Positions 1-5,951 of a DNA stretch of 6,468 bases are shown piece by piece. Both the position numbers and the translations under genes were made by a program. The notes beneath the pieces were generated by a model, which was not told the origin of the DNA, searched no databases, and saw only the letters and a program-made list of their open reading frames with translations. The first letter of the stretch is position 1; the number at the start of each line of letters is the position of its first letter. Origin of the DNA: Planctomycetota bacterium (lineage in GTDB: Bacteria > Planctomycetota > Phycisphaerae > WQYP01); assembly GCA_021798635.1 (NCBI GenBank), contig JAJZGH010000262.1, positions 1-6,468 on the forward strand, read 5' to 3'.

Positions 1-35
1 CGGCCCTGACATTTGAACTGGTGCCGGAGCCGTAA
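1..35 (+). CDS. Possible C-terminal end of an upstream gene (partial)
   Basis: The third reading frame is open from the window edge and reads ALTFELVPEP before a TAA at 33-35. This could be the last ten residues of a gene lying upstream and running in the same direction as rsmA, with a 61-bp gap to the rsmA start. Ten residues are too few to identify a family, and a stretch this short could be open by chance. No function is assigned. Confidence 0.3.
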   Translation, partial: ALTFELVPEP

Positions 36-96
36 TCCGCCATGTCAGAGCAAGAGCACTTCGTTACCCCTTGGTTACACCGGCTGGAATCTACCA

Positions 97-1005
97 ATGC
101 AACGTAAAGATATTGAAGAAATACTCGCTGCCGCCGGCACGCGGCCCACGCGCCGTCTTGGTCAGCACTTTATGATGGACCAGCGCATACTGGACCAGAT
201 CATCGCGGCCGCCGCACTTGACTGCCAGGATATTATTCTGGAAGTAGGGCCGGGACCGGGGAACCTGACCTCCCGATTATCGCCGCTGGTTCAAGCGGTT
301 CTGGCGGTGGATCTGGACGCATCGCTGCTGGCCGCAGCCTCACGTTATTGGGAAAAATTATCCAATGTGCAATGGATGACCGCTGACGTGCTGGCCGGCA
401 AGCATTGTCTCAATGCTTTGGTAATTCAGGCGTTGCTGGCATTAAAGCCGGCGGGTTCCACCGGTTCCGTGAAACTGGTGTCCAATTTGCCTTATAATGT
501 CGCCAGTCCTTTGATTATTGATATTCTGGCGGCCCAGTGTGCCGGAAGTTCACAGCCCTTGGATCCTCCGTCGGTGTGCTTTGAACGCCTGGTTTTTACC
601 GTGCAGTGGGAAGTGGGACAGCGGATGCGGGCGTTGCCCAATACGGAACACTACGGATCACTGTCCGTATTGATCGCATTAATGGCCGATGTGGAAGTTT
701 TAGCCGGTATTGCACCCGGAGCATTCTGGCCGCCGCCAAAAGTAAAATCGGCACTGGTGCGCGTAGTTCCGCGTGCTGAGAAATTCACTCGTATCAGAGA
801 TGTGCAACGATTACAGAGCACGGTATCCAATCTGTTTTCGCATCGGCGGCAAAATATCAGCAATGCCATTCGGCATTCCTTTGAAGTACCTGTGGCAGCG
901 CAGGTGCTGGAAAAAGTCCGGGCGATAAACATGGATCCGACCCGCCGCGCGGAGACTCTGGCACCTGAAGAATTTCTGCGGCTTTCCGAATGCTGGCCCC
1001 GGTGA
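97..1005 (+). CDS. rsmA: 16S rRNA (adenine(1518)-N6/adenine(1519)-N6)-dimethyltransferase RsmA (KsgA)
   Basis: This cytoplasmic SAM-dependent enzyme dimethylates two adjacent adenines in the 3'-terminal hairpin of 16S rRNA during late small-subunit assembly. The 302-residue product, slightly longer than the E. coli enzyme, shows the family signatures in order: LGQHF at 21-25 (usual LGQNF), SAM motif I EVGPGPG at 49-55, the acidic VDLD at 71-74, catalytic motif IV NLPYN at 130-134, TVQWEV at 168-173, WPPPKVKSA at 211-219, and the C-terminal FSHRRQNISNAI. Trp171 sits where many relatives have a basic residue (VQKEV). The start is the ATG at 97, with a weak GGAA 7 nt upstream. A TTG at 13 would add 28 residues with no family resemblance. 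The gene leads an apparent operon; the next start is 18-30 bp beyond its stop. The family assignment is secure from motifs. Confidence 0.96.
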   Translation: MQRKDIEEILAAAGTRPTRRLGQHFMMDQRILDQIIAAAALDCQDIILEVGPGPGNLTSRLSPLVQAVLAVDLDASLLAAASRYWEKLSNVQWMTADVLAGKHCLNALVIQALLALKPAGSTGSVKLVSNLPYNVASPLIIDILAAQCAGSSQPLDPPSVCFERLVFTVQWEVGQRMRALPNTEHYGSLSVLIALMADVEVLAGIAPGAFWPPPKVKSALVRVVPRAEKFTRIRDVQRLQSTVSNLFSHRRQNISNAIRHSFEVPVAAQVLEKVRAINMDPTRRAETLAPEEFLRLSECWPR

Positions 1006-1035
1006 TATTGTAAATAGCAACCTGTGAGTGAACCT

Positions 1036-1959
1036 ATGAATGAATATATTGTACTTAATGGCCAGATTACACCGGTAGAAGATGCCGGAATTTCTTCTTT
1101 CGATGCGGGCTTACTTCACGGGGCAGGCATTTTTGAAACGCTCCACGTGCTGAACGGCATGCCGTTAAACCTTGCCGATCATCTGCAACGGCTAAGCGAA
1201 AGTGGCCAATGCTTTGGCATGGATATTCAACTTGATCCCACTGTTGTCACGGGCTGGCTGTCGGATTTGCTGGAACTGCATTGCCTTCGCGACGCCCGGG
1301 CACGGCTTACCGTTACCCGCGGAGATACCCGCCAAACTGCCGAACAACAATTCACCATCGCGCTAAGCGCGGTTCCCTTTGAACCGTATGCCCCGGCATT
1401 GTATGAAAACGGCATGGCTGTGATTGTTTCCCAATATGCGCAAAATCCCATGGGACCGCTTACGGGGCATAAGACAACCAGCTACATGGACCGACTTCTG
1501 GCTTTGCGGGAGGCCCGCTCGCTTCATGCCGGGGAGGCTCTCTGGTTTACCGGCGCTGATAAAATTTTAGCCGAGGCCTGCGTAAGCAATATTTTTATTG
1601 GTTTTTCCGATGGGACGCTTGCCACGCCCCCCAGTCGATTTCCCGTACCGTCGCCTCTGCCGAATAATGGTCATACCGCTGGTTTTACACCGCGTCTGGC
1701 GCTGCCGGGAATAACCCGCAAGCACATTCTGCGCCTGTGCACCGATAACCGCATTCCCGCGGTGGAAAAAATGATGACCATCCATGATGTTCTTTCCGCA
1801 CGGGAAATTTTTCTAACCAATGCCATCATGGGTGTGATGCCTGTAACGCATGTTGAGGGCCACACGGTTGGCGACGGGAAACCCGGACCGCTGACGCAGC
1901 GTCTGGCCGGCTTGTACAACGCATTCATTCAGGAGCAGAGTCATGGCACAGCGCATTAA
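1036..1959 (+). CDS. pabC: Class IV PLP-dependent aminotransferase/lyase, probably aminodeoxychorismate lyase (PabC-like)
   Basis: This is a fold-type IV PLP enzyme of 307 residues. Seen: the N-terminal FDAGLLHGAGIFETL, HLQRL, the catalytic Lys at about 146 in GHKTTSY, the cofactor-contacting Glu at about 180 in ILAEACVSNIF, then PGITR and FLTNAIMGVMPV. PabC releases pyruvate from 4-amino-4-deoxychorismate to give p-aminobenzoate for folate. The LTNAIMGVMPV block resembles PabC (LTNSLxGVxPV) more than branched-chain aminotransferases (TGTAxEVxPV). IlvE or D-amino acid aminotransferase activity cannot be excluded. About 15-20 extra Pro-rich residues lie between TPP and PGITR (around 200-220), where the family usually has a short turn. 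The ATG at 1036 is chosen because GAGTG lies just upstream; the GTG at 1024 would add four residues and has no Shine-Dalgarno. The 3' end overlaps the next gene by 17 bp. Confidence 0.85.
   Translation: MNEYIVLNGQITPVEDAGISSFDAGLLHGAGIFETLHVLNGMPLNLADHLQRLSESGQCFGMDIQLDPTVVTGWLSDLLELHCLRDARARLTVTRGDTRQTAEQQFTIALSAVPFEPYAPALYENGMAVIVSQYAQNPMGPLTGHKTTSYMDRLLALREARSLHAGEALWFTGADKILAEACVSNIFIGFSDGTLATPPSRFPVPSPLPNNGHTAGFTPRLALPGITRKHILRLCTDNRIPAVEKMMTIHDVLSAREIFLTNAIMGVMPVTHVEGHTVGDGKPGPLTQRLAGLYNAFIQEQSHGTAH
1931..1935 (+). promoter_or_regulatory. Shine-Dalgarno AGGAG for the Nif3 gene, inside the pabC 3' end
   Basis: AGGAG lies 7 nt before the ATG at 1943, within the last codons of the preceding coding sequence. 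It fixes the start of the Nif3-family gene despite the unusual basic N-terminus. It also means that ribosomes finishing pabC pass directly over the next start, which suggests translational coupling. Confidence 0.75.
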
Positions 1960-3166
1960 ATCCTCTAAAACCAGGAAAAAAGTGCCGCGTCCGCCCACGC
2001 GTTTGGTGTCAGCAAAGTCCGATGCTCCCAACCGCATAGGCACCCTGCAAATCATTCTGGATTATCTTAACGCCGTTCTTCCACTTCATTTCGCGGAACC
2101 ATGGGACAAGGTCGGGCTGCTGGCAGGCCCGCGATCGGATATCTGCAATCGCCAGAAGATTCGACGTATTCTTATCGCCCTGGATTTAACTCCGGCCGTG
2201 CGGGATCAATGCGTGGCACAAAAAGTTGACCTGCTGATCTGTTATCATCCCCCAATTTTCAAAGCGCTTGATCGGCTATGTGTTCTGGGGGATACCCCGG
2301 CTGATCTGGCCGTGGAATTAGCCCAAAATAAAATTTGGATTTACAGCCCGCACACCGCTCTGGATGTCGCCGATGGCGGTACCAATGATGTTCTGTCCCA
2401 GGCGTTGGGTTTATCGCCCCGTGCATCTCTGATTTTACGACAACCCGCAGAGAAACATTTGAAGCTTGTGGCATTTGTGCCGGAGAATCATGTGGAGGAA
2501 ATGGCCTCGGCGGTCTTTGACGCCGGTGCGGGAAAAATCGGAAAATTAAGCCGCTACACGCAATGCAGTTTTCGTACGCCCGGCACCGGCACATTCTTCG
2601 GGGATACCAGCACATCCCCGGCGGTGGGCACCAGCGGCCGCCTGGAATTCGTGCGGGAGATTCGCTTTGAAACCATTCTTCCTGAATCCTGCGTGCCGGA
2701 AGTTATCGCTGCTCTGCGTCGCGTGCATCCGTATGAAGAACCCGCCTTTGACCTACTGGTGATGGAGGCGGAAAAAACAGAACCCGGTATGGGCCGCATC
2801 GCGGATGTTAATGGCGATGAAACGCTGGAAACTCTGGCCCGCCGATGCAAAAAAATGTTGGACTTGAAATCTGTTCAGGTGGTCGGTTCCGCAGGCCGGC
2901 GTATTAAAACCGTCGGAATCATGGCCGGCAGTTGTGGCACCGTGCCGTTGCAAGGCGTTATGAAAATGGATTGTATGATCACCGGTGAATTAAAACATCA
3001 TGATCAGTTGGCATTTCAAGCCGCCGGGATAGCGGTGATCATACTGGGCCACGCGGAAAGTGAAGACCCGGTGCTCGCTTCCCTGGTGACGCGTTTGACG
3101 GCGGCATTTCCCGCCAGCCGCACGGAGTTGGCCAACACAACTCCGGTAGCCGACCACGTGCTGTAA
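1943..3166 (+). CDS. Nif3/YqfO-like dinuclear metal center protein (DUF34 family, long form)
   Basis: The 407-residue product belongs to the Nif3/YbgI/YqfO family of ring-forming proteins with a two-metal site. Many are annotated as GTP cyclohydrolase I type 2 homologues, but the true function is unsettled. Seen: EPWDKVGLL at 52-60, a metal motif CYHPPIF at 100-106, IYSPHTALD at 133-141 (Asp141 a likely ligand), and the C-terminal GELKHHD with GHAESE, where His370 and Glu374 have the family H-x3-E spacing. Residues of about 172-275 (from HLKLVAFVP to HPYEEPAFD) form the inserted PII/CutA-like domain typical of long bacterial forms. The usual HH of the first motif is Tyr-His, as in eukaryotic NIF3L1 (YHPPIF). 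The first 30 residues are basic and low-complexity, an extension beyond the domain. The gene overlaps pabC by 17 bp and converges on the kinase gene. Confidence 0.92.
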   Translation: MAQRIKSSKTRKKVPRPPTRLVSAKSDAPNRIGTLQIILDYLNAVLPLHFAEPWDKVGLLAGPRSDICNRQKIRRILIALDLTPAVRDQCVAQKVDLLICYHPPIFKALDRLCVLGDTPADLAVELAQNKIWIYSPHTALDVADGGTNDVLSQALGLSPRASLILRQPAEKHLKLVAFVPENHVEEMASAVFDAGAGKIGKLSRYTQCSFRTPGTGTFFGDTSTSPAVGTSGRLEFVREIRFETILPESCVPEVIAALRRVHPYEEPAFDLLVMEAEKTEPGMGRIADVNGDETLETLARRCKKMLDLKSVQVVGSAGRRIKTVGIMAGSCGTVPLQGVMKMDCMITGELKHHDQLAFQAAGIAVIILGHAESEDPVLASLVTRLTAAFPASRTELANTTPVADHVL

Positions 3167-3169
3167 AAA

Positions 3170-4825
3170 TCAGCGCCTGGGTCCCATGGTGCCATCAGAA
3201 TCAGCGAGTTTATGATTATTCAGCGGCAAGGTTATCCGGAAAGTAGTGCCGCCGCCCACGCGCGATGTGGCCTCAATTTTTCCGCCATGCTCTTCCACAA
3301 TTTTTTTGGTTACCGCCAATCCCAGACCGGTTCCTTTCTGTCCCTTGGTGGAATAGAACGGCTGGAAAATCTGCTGGAGATTTTTCGGCGAAATACCAAC
3401 GCCGTTATCCTGCACTTCAATAATGGCGTTCTGGCCCGCGGAATCAACATCACTGGTAAGTGTAATCACGCCGCGACCGGATTCGACCGCGTCCAGGGCA
3501 TTGGTTAAAAGATTCAATACCGCCTGATGTATACCGTCGGCGTCCGCGGGGACGGGGGTTTGATCTTTATTAATTTCTGTCAGCAACGTGACTTTTTTGT
3601 CCTGTGCCTGCGTGGTCATCAGCTCCAGGCATTCGCCCAGCACATACGCCAGATTGGTCAGTTCAAGGCTTGGCGTGCGCGGTTTGCTATACGCCAGCAT
3701 GTTCATGGTCAGGGCCTGAACTTTGTCCAGATTGCGTTGCAGAATTCCCCATCCCATGCGGATTTGGGTAATATCGTTGCCTTTCAGGCCCATATCCACC
3801 ACATCGGCACCGCCGCGCATGCCTTGAAGAATATTTTTAATGGAATGCGACAAAGAAGCAACGGTCTGTCCGGTGGCAGCCAGGCGTTCCTGCTGCACGT
3901 TGTCATGATAAAGCTGCGCGATTTCAATGGCCAGGCCGGTTTGCAATCCAATGGCCGTTAAAAGCCGCAGTTGGTCCGGCGTATACGAATAGTTGGCCAC
4001 GCTGGAGTCGATATGCAAAACACCCAGTTGCTTTTCGCGACCCTTAATGGGTACACAAATGGCCGAGCGAATAGCCATATTATGAACCGACTTGCCTTTA
4101 AGAAACCGCTGATCGGTCATGGCGTTACTGGAAAGCACCCCCTCATTTTTTGCCAGCACGTGGCGAATAATGGTTTGACTGACCGCAATTTTCCCCACCT
4201 GTTCTTCATCGCGGTACCGCACCACTACCGGAACCACCTGCCCGGAATCCTGCTCCAGAAGACCGATAAATCCACGATCAGCCCGCAATTGTTCAAATAC
4301 CAGATCCATCACTTTATTAAGCAATTGCTGCTGATCAAACACACTGGCGATGGCACTGGAAATTTGTAACAGCACGCGGAAATGGGCCATGGCCACCTGG
4401 GATGGCTCGGGTGCCGCAAGAATAACTGAATCATCACTGCTGGGAACCGTGCTGATAATGGATGAATCGCCCGGATTGCCTTCCGGCGCGGCATCGACTT
4501 CATCGGTGGATGCCAGATTCACACTATGGACCGGTGCTCCGAAGACCATCAGGGTTGACCCCAGACGAATCTGATCACCTACCTTAAGTTTTGAGGATTT
4601 ATTGATCCGCACGCCGTTGACAAATACGCCGTTGGCTCCGCCCTCATCAAAAAGTACCCACGCGTTATCACTCCATTCCAGCCGCGCGTGGCGGCGGGAT
4701 ACGGTCAGGTCCGCCAGCGGCACCTGTTCACTGGCCCGGCCTAATGAAACCGGCTCGTTGGCGCTGAAGTCAAATTGCCGACCTTTATCCGGCCCCTGCA
4801 ACACGTATAAGAAAAGCTCTGCCAC
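3170..4825 (-). CDS. FHA-GAF sensor histidine kinase
   Basis: This is a soluble sensor kinase of about 551 residues with no membrane segment. Seen, numbered from the GTG at 4825: an FHA domain at about 3-96 (GRAS 29-32, SRRH 43-46, NGVFVNG 65-71), which binds phosphothreonine peptides; an acidic Ser-rich linker (about 105-140); a GAF sensing domain (about 150-300); a HisKA dimerization helix with the phospho-acceptor His327 in SLSHSIKNILQGM; and a HATPase domain with N-box NLLTNALDA, DNGVGI, FQPFYSTK and GTGLGLAV. All catalytic boxes look intact. The GTG start gives MAELFLYVLQGPDKG, a natural beginning for an FHA domain; a TTG at 4840 adds five residues, and neither has a clear Shine-Dalgarno. 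No receiver domain or response regulator is present, so the partner lies elsewhere. Its stop is 3 bp from the stop of the convergent Nif3 gene. A weak TAAAAT box lies upstream on the minus strand (4877-4882). Confidence 0.93.
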   Translation of the reverse strand: MAELFLYVLQGPDKGRQFDFSANEPVSLGRASEQVPLADLTVSRRHARLEWSDNAWVLFDEGGANGVFVNGVRINKSSKLKVGDQIRLGSTLMVFGAPVHSVNLASTDEVDAAPEGNPGDSSIISTVPSSDDSVILAAPEPSQVAMAHFRVLLQISSAIASVFDQQQLLNKVMDLVFEQLRADRGFIGLLEQDSGQVVPVVVRYRDEEQVGKIAVSQTIIRHVLAKNEGVLSSNAMTDQRFLKGKSVHNMAIRSAICVPIKGREKQLGVLHIDSSVANYSYTPDQLRLLTAIGLQTGLAIEIAQLYHDNVQQERLAATGQTVASLSHSIKNILQGMRGGADVVDMGLKGNDITQIRMGWGILQRNLDKVQALTMNMLAYSKPRTPSLELTNLAYVLGECLELMTTQAQDKKVTLLTEINKDQTPVPADADGIHQAVLNLLTNALDAVESGRGVITLTSDVDSAGQNAIIEVQDNGVGISPKNLQQIFQPFYSTKGQKGTGLGLAVTKKIVEEHGGKIEATSRVGGGTTFRITLPLNNHKLADSDGTMGPRR

Positions 4826-4923
4826 GGACCGAAAACCCAATGGACAATAAAACCAGGCAACACAAACCAGAAAGTTATTTTACGATGTTTGCAAATTTTT
4901 CGATAGCCCCGCCGCCACGATCC

Positions 4924-4931
4924 GATTTTTA
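4924..4931. repeat. Left target-site duplication candidate (GATTTTTA)
   Basis: GATTTTTA directly abuts the left inverted repeat of the element. It matches GATTTTA directly abutting the right end at 5105-5111, differing by one T in the T-run. Adjacency on both sides is what transposition would leave. The short, T-rich sequence makes chance possible. Confidence 0.5.
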
Positions 4932-5104
4932 GGGCGTGGCAATTTTTCCGGGCAACACGGCAGTGCGGGGAAACGCTACCTAGCCGCCGGCTCTGCCGGT
5001 GGTGGAACCCACCTTGATCGCACCCCGCTGCCGCTGGACCAAACGACGTGATTTGCTCCTGATTTAGCGTTATTCCGGTCCCGCCCGGAAATATTGCCAC
5101 GCCC
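4932..5104. mobile_element. MITE-like non-coding element, copy A (173 bp)
   Basis: The element is bounded by 22-bp terminal inverted repeats: 4932-4953 (beginning GGGCGTGGCAAT) and 5083-5104 (ending ATTGCCACGCCC), complementary at 21 of 22 positions. The interior has no plausible gene. It contains a stem-loop at 4984-5002 and is about three-quarters identical by eye to copy B over most of its length. It sits between the kinase promoter region and the stop codon of the ferritin-like gene. Short size, inverted termini, a probable target duplication and a second copy nearby suggest a miniature inverted-repeat element mobilized by a transposase elsewhere. No transposase is visible. A long reading frame crosses it on the minus strand, but copy B's frame is not conserved as a protein there. 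Confidence 0.7.
4984..5002. repeat. Stem-loop within element copy A
   Basis: CCGCCGGC and GCCGGTGG pair over 8 positions (seven Watson-Crick plus one G-T) around a TCT loop. The same stem occurs in copy B with a TTT loop, so only the loop differs. This is one of the best conserved segments of the repeat. Confidence 0.65.
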
Positions 5105-5121
5105 GATTTTATTGAATCGGG
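5102..5121. repeat. Perfect 7-bp inverted repeat over the ferritin-like stop codon
   Basis: CCCGATT and AATCGGG flank a 6-nt loop that contains the TAA stop (minus strand). One arm uses the terminal CCC of the element plus its target duplication. No T-run follows on either strand, so this is not a classical intrinsic terminator, though it could protect the 3' end of the mRNA. Confidence 0.5.
5105..5111. repeat. Right target-site duplication candidate (GATTTTA)
   Basis: GATTTTA follows the right inverted repeat without a gap and matches 4924-4931 apart from one T. It includes the complement of the ferritin-like gene's TAA (5109-5111), so the element would have inserted exactly at that gene's 3' end. 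Confidence 0.5.
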
Positions 5122-5648
5122 CACGCTTCGGTAATAGGCTTACCCGCCGTCGAAAACAACTCCCTTAGCACCTTAACGCGCTGGAGTCCTTCACGATAAA
5201 GCTGCTCAAAGATAGTTTTTACCTGCCCACTGACTGCTACGGTGGCATAGCGGCTGTAAAAACTGATGGAACGTTTCTCGCTGGCCACAATTAATCGCAT
5301 CGCTTCATCAAAGCGGGCATCGTCGCGCGCGTCAACAAGTCGCGGGCCTACGCAGACCAGGCTTTTATCCTCCGCCGTAAGAAAAAAGCACGCCGCAGGA
5401 AAAAGCTGGGTTAAAAGCGCCTGGACGGCCTCCCGCTGGGCATTTTCCTGCCGGACCATTTCCTGAAACGCGGCACGCAGCGAATCCGTGGAAGACTTCT
5501 CCGTCAGGACGCTATAACGATACGCCGAGACGGATTCCCCATACGCGGCAATAGCCAACGCCTTATCATCGCCAATCCGTGCGGCATCAAGATGCGGCAA
5601 ACGCTTAACCATAATCGTAATGATACCAGAATTTCGCCCGATTCCCAC
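5109..5648 (-). CDS. Ferritin/rubrerythrin-like four-helix protein with altered metal ligands
   Basis: This 179-residue soluble, mostly helical protein has the two-fold layout of ferritin-like domains. Helix A has Glu38 (AAYGESVSAYRY) and helix B has QENAQRE (Glu68, Gln71). A loop follows with FFLTAEDKSLVCVGPRLVDARDD. Helix C has Glu124 (ASEKRSISFY) and helix D has REGLQRV (Glu153, Gln156). In rubrerythrin-type proteins helices B and D carry E-x-x-H; here both are E-x-x-Q, so the di-iron site may be weakened or lost. No rubredoxin-type CxxC pair is present. A peroxide or iron role is therefore uncertain. The GTG at 5648 is chosen because GAGGTG lies 8 nt upstream; an ATG at 5612 (MVKRLPHLD) also looks natural but lacks a Shine-Dalgarno. 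The gene stands alone, bracketed by repeat copies A and B. I recognise the fold, not a named gene. Confidence 0.72.
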   Translation of the reverse strand: MGIGRNSGIITIMVKRLPHLDAARIGDDKALAIAAYGESVSAYRYSVLTEKSSTDSLRAAFQEMVRQENAQREAVQALLTQLFPAACFFLTAEDKSLVCVGPRLVDARDDARFDEAMRLIVASEKRSISFYSRYATVAVSGQVKTIFEQLYREGLQRVKVLRELFSTAGKPITEACPIQ

Positions 5649-5656
5649 GCACGACG

Positions 5657-5662
5657 CACCTC
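5657..5662 (-). promoter_or_regulatory. Shine-Dalgarno GAGGTG for the ferritin-like gene
   Basis: On the minus strand GAGGTG lies 8 nt before the GTG at 5648. This is the main reason for preferring the GTG over the ATG 36 nt further in. Confidence 0.5.
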
Positions 5663-5688
5663 ATCGGCAGTCCGCAGCCCCAACTGAA

Positions 5689-5852
5689 GCGATATTCCCG
5701 CTCCACATGGCCGTGCGGGAAACCCCACATAGCCGCCGGCTTTGCCGGTGGTGGAATGCACCCCATACGCATCCCGCCGCACCGGAACTAATCGGTGTGA
5801 TTTGCCTCGATTTGGCGCTATCTTGGTCCCGCCCGGAAAAATTGCCGCGCCC
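5689..5852. mobile_element. MITE-like element, copy B (diverged)
   Basis: This is a second copy of the 4932-5104 repeat in the same orientation. Its right end, 5831-5852 (ending ATTGCCGCGCCC), matches the inverted complement of copy A's left terminus at 21 of 22 positions. The left end is degenerate: from GCGATATTCCCG onward about 23 of 31 positions match A, and the outermost bases are not recognisable. The middle aligns almost without gaps (one base missing after GTGCGGG, another near 5810). Conserved blocks include the stem-loop at 5733-5751, GTGTGATTTGC and GGTCCCGCCCGGAAA. No target duplication was seen. It begins about 40 bp upstream of the ferritin-like start, so that gene's promoter must lie in the gap or inside the repeat. 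Confidence 0.62.
5733..5751. repeat. Stem-loop within element copy B
   Basis: CCGCCGGC pairs with GCCGGTGG around a TTT loop. It is identical in both arms to the stem of copy A, including the single G-T pair, while flanking bases differ between copies. Confidence 0.6.
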
Positions 5853-5899
5853 TGCCGCAGGGGAGGCAACGCGTGCATGCGATCACAACGGGATTGAAC

Positions 5900-5926
5900 C
5901 GCGGATTGCGCGGATAACGCGGATAC
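5900..5926. repeat. Three tandem 9-bp units, CGCGGATNN
   Basis: CGCGGATTG, CGCGGATAA and CGCGGATAC follow one another without gaps. The repeat belongs to the widespread intergenic CGCGGAT type. An inverted version lies at 6211-6238. Confidence 0.8.
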
Positions 5927-5931
5927 GAGGG

Positions 5932-5951
5932 TATCGGGCTGCGGCCCGATA
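5932..5951. repeat. Perfect 8-bp stem-loop
   Basis: TATCGGGC and GCCCGATA are exact complements around a TGCG tetraloop. No T-run follows on either strand, so terminator function is not supported. It lies 5 bp from the CGCGGAT triplet. Confidence 0.7.

Noticed and set aside
13..96. N-terminal extension of RsmA from a TTG at 13
   Set aside because: The 28 extra residues (CRSRNPPCQ...) do not resemble the family, overlap the possible upstream coding tail, and the ATG at 97 gives the usual start distance to LGQHF.
42..107. A 21-codon frame (MSEQEHFVTPW...) ahead of rsmA, as a possible leader peptide
   Set aside because: It has no Shine-Dalgarno, no attenuator-like hairpins follow, and it overlaps the rsmA start. 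Chance is the simpler explanation.
3212..4369. Plus-strand open frames opposite the kinase gene
   Set aside because: All kinase domain motifs are intact on the minus strand. The opposite frames are His/Gln-rich shadows without Shine-Dalgarno sites or domains.
5102..5121. Intrinsic terminator of the ferritin-like gene
   Set aside because: The stem is good, but no T-run follows in the direction of transcription and the stop codon lies in the loop.
4741..5124. Minus-strand reading frame across element copy A as a protein gene
   Set aside because: It consists of element sequence plus out-of-frame kinase sequence, has no Shine-Dalgarno, and looks like translated repeat (FHHRQSRRL). The matching frame in copy B is a separate shadow.
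5900..5926. CRISPR-like array
   Set aside because: The 9-bp units are contiguous with no unique spacers, so this is a short tandem repeat.
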